Below the pieces are notes generated by a model, which saw only the letters and a list, made by a program, of their open reading frames with translations, was not told the origin of the DNA and did no database searches. Source: Hirundichthys speculiger (Eukaryota > Chordata > Actinopteri > Beloniformes > Exocoetidae). Taken from it: DNA of 64,000 bases. The stretch covers positions 124,001 through 188,000 of the forward strand of contig JAGFBZ010000745.1 in NCBI GenBank assembly GCA_018398805.1. The letters are read 5' to 3'. A program made the translations under genes and the position numbers. Position 1 is the stretch's first letter. Each line of letters opens with the position of its first letter. Positions 49,701 to 58,700 of this stretch are shown one piece after another.

Positions 49701-52700
49701 ATGTCTGGGTTAAGTTGTGGAGCTTTTTCTTAAGTCCATCAGTTCTAAAATATCGTTTTCATGTCTTGCTCATGGTGAGATATCGTTATCGTTGTGGGTA
49801 ATGATGAAATGCATTGTGGGTGATGTAGTTTATATGCGCTTTAAAGTGCTGTAAGCTTATTTTAAGTCTTAAAATATTAGTTTAAATTTTAAGCCAATAA
49901 TGCACAAGCTCACGAGGGCCACATAAAATGACATGAAGGGCCACTTGAAAACGATGGAGAAGAAGGAGCAGCTGGAAATGCGCAGGGCGGCGTACAGCGC
50001 GGCCAGGCAGAACAGTCGCGTTCGTTGATGTCCGCAGTCACATCATCTGCAGTTATATTTTTGGGCAGTCGAAAGGTTGCAGTGTCAGAGCAGAAACCAC
50101 GTGGTAGGGTTCCTGGCTACAGAAGAGCCACATCACTGGTTTACTGCAGAGGCAACCTGCAGCAGCGCGGTGCATTACAGCCAAACGTCTGTAACGACTC
50201 TACAAACCTAAACTGTGCTGCCACGTCCTTTATATTTATTTATTTTAAAGAGAAAAAGCTTTCTCCTGACAACCCTTAATTCAAACTCCTTCAGCCTCTT
50301 TCTGTCATTGAATTTCACATGCAAACTAGGGATGGAACGGTTTTCGGTATTACGGTAAAGCACGGTAAAATTTTATGTGACAACGATTATCGTTTATGTT
50401 TGACTTTGTCTCATTATCGCGGTCGATTACCGGGATATGTAATATCAGCCTCATTTAAGTCTGTTAGCGACTCACGACTGTGTCTCAAGGGGAATTTGTA
50501 GCTTGTAACATCGGTATCGTAACATTAGCATGGCAGAAAGGGGTGATAGCACGCAGGACATTGAAAAATGACCGGAACGATGTTCTTCTGATGCAGTTAA
50601 AATATTAATTTATTCCATTAACTGATCCGACAACCATAACGCCGGCAGTTAGCACCACAGCGGTCAAAAACCTTTTGCCCTTCCAGGTCCAACAGCTAAC
50701 CAATAACAGGCAGCTACCTTTATACCTGACCCTCAGGTAACAACACAGCGACACCCACAGACACACAGAGTGAACTACAATTCATAACAACATATTTGGC
50801 TCCTAAACAACTGTTTCTTTATTTGAACATTTATACTTATTTAAGGTTCAGCTTAAAGTCCAAAGTTTATTTCATTTGAACTTCACTATAATTTTTGTTT
50901 CTGATAACTGTTTGCATATTTTGACCTACTATGGTTGTTAAAGTGTTTATTTAAATTTGCACCAGACAAATAAGCTTTGTTCCTGTTATTTATTTTGTTC
51001 ATTTAAAATAAAATCTCTTTCTGTGCCAGTTGTTTCTCCGTTTAATGTAAAAAGTTTCATTTTGATAAGATTTTGGCTTCTGATGTTTCAATATGACAAG
51101 AAAATCACAAGATTTTGTGAAATTATTAAAATATATGTTGTTTTTTTTTAGACATTTGTACAGCAATTAAGAATATCATGATAATATCGTAAACCGTGAT
51201 AATTTGGTCACTATAATCGAGATATCAAATTTTCCATATCTTTACATCCGTAATGCAAACTGAGGCCTGTAATTTTCTGAGATGCAGCTTTTAGACATTT
51301 CTCTGCACTGTCTGATATCCAGGTGAACTTTCTGGAATATCCACTCCTAGAAAGACTGGAGACTTACTTAAATTGTTTTTTTCGCTCCTGAATAATCTTT
51401 TCTTATAGTATAATGGACTCCTAAATGTTTGGAAATGGACAGCGTAGCCTTTCTTGATTGATGGGAAGGAACAATTGCACATCAGTTTCAGTTATGTCAA
51501 ACCTACGCTTCAAAGTAGATTTTTTTTTTCCTGGCTTGCATCCATTTAAAATTCACATCAAGTTCTGAGATCAACAGACACAGAAGAGCAAACAGCTAAT
51601 CGGACGGCACATGAATTCTCCCTTACCTTTTCACTGAAACACTCAAGCAAGTCTCCAACATACCCTCGCATCTCTTGCAAGAATTTGTATTGCTCTGCAT
51701 TGTCATTGGACGAGCCCTCCAGCTGCTGTATGCTACTCTCAGAAGCAGCCAGGTCCTCTTTGATCTGCTTGTAGCGCTTGGCGTTTTCGCTGTAGCCCGC
51801 GTGCATTTGGCCGAGCCTGCAGACACCACATACGGGGAGAGAGAGAGAGAGAGAGTGGCGGTGGGTTAAAGGGGAGGCGGAGGGCGCACCACAACATGAG
51901 CATCTTCAGCTGCACCCTCAGTAATGATCATTAACACATGGAGCCTTAGCGATGCAGCTTTGCCGGGCTCTCAGGGCCGCAGCATCAGAGCTGAGGACTG
52001 ACATTAGACGCTGCCGCAGGCCTCCTCTGCACCTATCCTGCAGGCGTTTCTTTACCAGATCAATGGATACTGGGGTTAGATCACAAACTGGAGCCCCGTA
52101 ATGAATGGAGCCGTTGTCGGAGTGGCCCGGTAGCTTGGCCGTCTGCTGCGCCACCGCGGCGTAGGTGAAAGGCATGCTGTAGGAGGCGCCGTAGGGCTGG
52201 GCTTCGTAGCTGTTCTGGTAGTAGACCGCGCTCTCCTCCGGCTGGCTGCTCTGGACCTGAAACCAGGGGAAAGATGTCGTGCTTTTACTGAGGGATGCAC
52301 GAGAACTGTTTTTTTAAACCAATAACCGATAACACACACATATACCTAAGATCATTACATCAATACTGTGAACAAAACCAAAAACAATTTTGACTATTTA
52401 AATGAACAGATATTTATTTTTTCCAATGAAAAACTATTGTCAAGCCTCTCAAACATTTTCATTAAGCTATCAAACAAACCTATTTGATATCTCACATCAA
52501 CTTAAATAAGGTTCATTACTGACTGATATAAAAAATAAAGGCTCCTTGAACTGATGGAAATACATGCATCAGAATTACTAACTGAAAAAATTCATTCCTC
52601 AATGACAATAAAAAAATAATGCACAGGTCATAATGTACTGACACAAGTTGGACTTGCCTGTGTAAATAAACTGAAAAAGTGCACTCCATAGAAACAAAGA

Positions 52701-55700
52701 AATTACGTTTAAAGGATTTTGGCTTATGGTTCCATTCAAATGAATGCTTTTAATTAAAATAAATGAGGTTTGGTAGTTTTTTTTAATCTCATGGAAGCTT
52801 TAGATGAGAGAGATGATGGCGAGGAGAGTAGAGGAGAGGGGTTGACTTGCTGCTGGCTAGCTCATGTTAGCTCACGTTAACGTGATTTCAAAACTCCATG
52901 GAAGTGATGGTTATGTTTCAGGTGGCTGATCAGGTTTGACGTATTAAAGTTTGTGCTATTTTTCCCTCCTTCACTTGGAGCATTTGTTACAAATAACCAG
53001 TGAACTATCTTTCCCTGAAACTTTAACCAACGCACTGTGTAACGTAAATTCCTCCGTTCCCTCGTTTTTCTTTCAGCATTTTTTTTAGTTTTTTCTTTTT
53101 TTTTTGTGTAACGTGGGAAAATACAGCAATCAAGTAAAGTCAGCAACTACCAAAATGATGACCGACTTAACAAGTCGTTTTCTGGCATGAGGGGGTATTC
53201 TTGATTTTCCTAATTGAGAAATCGTTTTTCTGATTATGCCGACGTCGCTTGAACATAAAAAAACATAAAAAAAAAAAAACAAACAAAAATATTATCGGGC
53301 TGTTTGTCATGATATCGGACTTATTGGGATGACGTCATAATTTCCTGTTATCGGGCCGATAGTTACCGTGCATCCCTACTTTTACTACGAGAAGAAAACG
53401 TCACCGCTGTCGTTCGACTGCAACCAGAGATTACGAGTTTAACCGTCAATAACCAGAAACATTTCAACCGGCATCATTGAAGAAAAGGGACACCTGATCC
53501 CGGCTTACCTGGGGGATGCTGATTCCTTTCCTAATCTGCTCCTGCTCCCAGCGGCTCACCTCTTCATCCTGGCCTGCGTCCAGAGCCTCGTCATCACTGC
53601 CCTCGATACCTGTGCACAGGTGAAGGAAGCCTCTGTGTCTTACAGGCGCCCGGCTGAGAACAGGCTTGGCGTTTACCGGCCACGTACCGATCTCCTCTGC
53701 TATCTTCTGCCTCTGGCTTTTGTTCTTGACTCCGCTGAAACGGATCCTCTTCTCGTCCTCGTCGTCATCGCTGGCGTCCTGGTCCTCCTGCGCCAGACGT
53801 TTCTGCGGCGCCTGCGTCTCCACCAGAGGGGTTTCGCCCCCCAGCTCTCTCGCCAGCTGCCGGCGTTTCCTGGCCGCGTGGATGAACGCCGCGTCGGGGA
53901 TCTCCCCTGGAGGACAACGGGACCGGTCCTTTAGTGAGCTACGCTAACAAACGTCAAACGTCTCTGAAAGCGTCCCCCCCGTACCTGGTCTCAAGCTGCT
54001 GAGCGATGACAGCGTGTTGAACGAGCCTCCCGTAGCGGTGACCCTGGACCCCTGACCGTGAGCTTGACCCCGGGCCTCGTCCTCCTGCTCCTCAGTGCTG
54101 TCCACCTCCATCTCCTCCTCCCCGTGTTCACTGCTCTCTCTGCTGGTGATGTCGTCCTTAGCGGCGAGTGCAGGATGTGGTGGAGCATCTGAGGAGAAAA
54201 AGCAACATAGAAAATATATATATATATTTTTTAAAGACAGATTCATGCAGAGGGGGATGACTTGAGCTACTCCAGGGTCCCTGTGAGGAGAAACCCCACC
54301 CCTGGCCGTGTCATGTCTTTGATTCGTCCTCAGCGGGACCTCGGGTTCCACCAGGAACAACTCCTGACAGCTCAGCTGTTCGGTTGGATTCGTGACACCG
54401 CAGAAGTTTCAAGGTGACGCGAGAAACATGAAATCTGCACTTTGATGACTGTAGATCTTGATGCATCCATGAATTCCAGAAAAACAACTGCAACTACAGG
54501 ATAAAACCTGATTTCTTCATGATTTTTCATCATTTCAACATTTCTTCATTAGAAAAAATAAGCTTCTACAATGGCCTCCTCTGAAAACCTCAGGCTTATT
54601 CACAGTTATGTAATAATGCATTTTTAAATTTATATTTGAGAATAAGAATAAAAACATACAGTGAAGTCTTTTATTGTCACAGCCCACGTTTCTGGAACGA
54701 TCTACCAGAAGACCCGAGGACAGCTCATCTTTTTAATTAGTTTTTACAGTTTTTAATTTATAATGCAACAATTTGCACATGTTTTAAGCTATTTTTTTAT
54801 TTCATTTTAAATGTAATTATTTTAATTTTACGCTTTGGGAATCACTTTTTTTTTTACTGGTTCCTCTTAAACTGAGGATAGAATTAGTCCAGTTCTGCTC
54901 CATTATTAAGTTTGTTGGTTCGGTCTCGGTACGTGCGTTTAAAACCTGTGTAACTGTGTGCGATTGTCTTTATTTGGACGTGTTTTAGCGGAAAAGGCCG
55001 ACCCTTGTGTGGACACGATGAACCACCACGAGCAGGCGCTTGGAATGATCCATTGGAATGATTGATTAATGAACCACATTAATCAATAATATCTGCACCA
55101 GGAGGACAAACACCAGACAATCGTCTGTAGACAGTCGGGCGACAAAAGGATCACTTTTCCCTAAATGCACCAACACGATGACCTCAACTTGAATGAAGAA
55201 AGATAAATGTTTCCTAAAGCTGGGCGATGTCACCTCACGTCGATATCACAATAAACTAGTTTTTTTTTTAACCTCAAAGATCACAAGAAGGTTTTTGCTA
55301 AAAACATGCTCAACTTTTACAAGCAGGATTTTATTTTTAATGTTAGATTTATCCTTGTTATTTTAAAGTAAGTGAAGGGAAACACAGATTAACTACTTAC
55401 GGTCACTTATTGAGTGTTTGAAACAACTGAAACAACTGAAATAACTGGCAGGGGCGCTCTTATGTTGTCTGTATATTCTGAATGTCCGTTTTGATTCACT
55501 TTTTAATGATTAACCAGCCCGACTGTTTCCTCAGATGTGCTCGACCTGAGCCAACAGCTGCAGTCAACATCCCACCTGCACAGGTTTTGATATTTTCTAC
55601 CATCACAGCTTAAACGCATGTCTTTGCAATAAGAACTAAAACTCTAGAGCTCTTTAATCCTGGTCCTCAGGGGCCACCGCCATGCGTGAGTTATACACTT

Positions 55701-58700
55701 CCCTCCTCCAACACGCCAAATTACCGGGTTACTGCCAGACTGTTGACTTCTGGTGACGCGCTGATGATGATCAGATCCTTATAATCAGGTGTTCAGGCCT
55801 GAAGAAGACTGGAACTGAGGAGCACCAGTAACTCCTACCGACATTCAAGGCGTCAGTGTGGAGTACAAATACTCATCACAAAACCAGACTGCTCCAAAAA
55901 TGTAGGGGTGCACGATAACTATCGGGCCGATAACAGGAAATTATGACATCATCCTGCTAAGTCCGATATCACGACGAATAGCCCCGATAACATATATATT
56001 TTCTGTCAACACAGCAGTGTCTCGCTCCCTCTGAGCCATTTAATGACCGGCAGTGAATGTTGTGTTCAAGTGACGTCGGCATAATCAGAAAAACAATTTC
56101 TCAATCAGGAAAATCAAGAATACCCCCTCATGCCAGAAAACAACTCGTTAACTCGGTAATAATTTTGGTAGTTGTTGACTTTAATTGATATTCACAGTAT
56201 TTCCCCTCATGTTACACATAAAAATAGAAAAAAATAGAAAAGGCTGAAAGAACGACTAGAAAATGAGGGAACGTGGGAATTTACGTTACACCTTGAATGC
56301 AGCCTGCAGCACAGTGCTGATCACAACAAACATGGCGGCGTGGAACTTCGTTAAGGTTTCAGAAGAAGATAGTTTAGTGGTTATTTGTGACGAATCCTCC
56401 GAGTGAATTCTACGAAGAGGGAAGCACAAGCTTTAATACGTCAAACCTGATCAGCCACCTACAACATAACAATCGCTTCCATGGAGTTTTGAAATCGCGC
56501 TAACCCGAGCTAACGGAAGCTAATGCTAACGTGCGCAAGCCAGCAGCAGTCTCCCCTCTCCTCTCCATCATTCCTCTCATCTAAAGCTTCCATGAGATTA
56601 AAAAAATAAAAACAAAAACTACTGAACCTCATTTACTTTAATTAAAGGTATTAATTTAAATGGAACCACAAGCCAAAATCCTTTAAATGTTAATCTTTTT
56701 CAGTTTGTAATTCTGATGCATGTATTTCCATCAGTTCAAGGAGCCTTTATTTTTTATATCAGTCAGTAATGAACCTCATTTAAGTTAATGCAGGGTTTCC
56801 TGCAGACCTTATTTGGCCAGGCGCCCCGCCCGGCCTGAAATCTCGAGCGCCCGGGCTACAATGTCGGGAAAAAAAAAATGTCGGGCAAAAAAAAAAAAAA
56901 AAATGCAATGCATGCAAGCGACACGGCAGCGCTTGAGAACTGATCAGCGCACATAGGTTTGTGTTATAATGAATTAATGTTGATTCTCTAGTGCTGCGTG
57001 TTTGCCTGCAGTGTATTCTGCGCCACCTCTCTCTCTCTCTCTTTCACACGCACACACAAGCGCGCACACACACACACGGTGATAACCTCTCTGTCGATCA
57101 CTCACGTTTGACAGCTCTCGTCTCGTCTCACTTCAATACAAGTTTTCCTCCGCTCGCTTTTATGTCGGTCCGTAATTATTTATAGTCAGTAGAGATTCTG
57201 GTAAACTTTATTCGTAATAGACCCGGTGCTTTTGTTTTGAGCAGACAGTGCGACTTCTCACTGCCGTTTTTTTTTTTTTTTTGGTTCGACAATTCATTAA
57301 AGTGACACACGCACACATTAATCAACATTATGTTTAACTTTGTCTATAAAAGAAAAAAAAGAACATTAGGTATTTAAACTAACTAACTAAATAAATAAAG
57401 ACCAATGGGCGCACTGCCTGTCATCTGGACTCCAAGCTCACGTAGCTTCACTTGACAGCTGTCACTCTGAGGTGATTGATGACCAGTCCGCCCAGTCAAA
57501 AGGTAACGCCTACTATGTAATTTACTGTATGCATGATCAGTAGTAGAGTAAATGAGACATAGTCTTAGTTAAGAAACTGAGGTAGCCTACCTTTATAGTT
57601 TTTCCATCATCATGTTTGTGGGTTTGTTTTTAGCCTTCTTTCATATTTTGAGGGCAAAAACAATTTGAACAATCTAATTAATTAAGTAATTTATCCTTTT
57701 TTTTTGGTTCTCATACGTCTCGGCTAACCCCCCCCCCCCCCCCCCCGGCCAAAGTTTTTTCCTGCAGGAAACCCTGTGTGAGATATCAAATAGGTTTGTT
57801 TGATAGCTTTATGAAATGTTTGAGAGGCTTGACAATAGTTTTTCAATGGAAAAAAAAAAGTCTGTTCATTTAAAAAGTCAAAACTGTTTTTGGTTTGTTC
57901 AGAGTATTGATGTAATGATCTTAGGTATATGCTATCGGCCTTTAGGAGCTGAAAGTTATCGGTTATCGGTATCGGTTTTAAAAAACAGTTATCGTGCATC
58001 CCTACAAAAATGTGAGCATCGTATAAGAAAAGGCGCAGAGCCGTCTTTATCTATTATATATCTGCTGGTCTGTGGGGGCCAGGGACACCGACAGATCACC
58101 AGAACGGCTGTTAGAGGAAAACTGGACTTTCTGACAGCAGTGCTGGAGAGGAGAACGTTGTCCAAAACGAAAACGATATCAGACCTTCCCTCACAACGTC
58201 TCCACATCCTGCCGGTCAGCCGCAGCAGCAGACAGACTCCTGCCTGTGGCCACGAAACTGTCCACCTTTGAGCCGCGAGTCACCTGGACCTCGTAGTCTG
58301 AGTATACAGTACTTACGAACTTCTCTACATACGAAATTTTCAGGATACGAAAGTCATAAATCCAGTAGCGCTGCTACTAGCAGCTCCCAGAGTTTACTGA
58401 ACGTAAACATAGCTGTCGGCTCTGTATCTCAGTTTGAAAGCGGTGCATCCGAGCTGCTCTGCCATTGGCTATCGCTTAGCATCTTCCTGGCATCCCATTG
58501 GCTAGGAGGGCCTCTTGTCTGTATGAGCGTAACCCAGCAACCAGGTAAACAAACTATTTTTACTTCCACCAAGGAGGTTATGTTTTTGTCGGCGTTTATC
58601 TGTCTGTCTGTGTTCAAGATAACTCTAAAAGTTATGGATGGATTTTGATGAAATGTTCAGGAGTTGTCAGAAATGTGAAAAGGAAGAATTGATTTCATTT

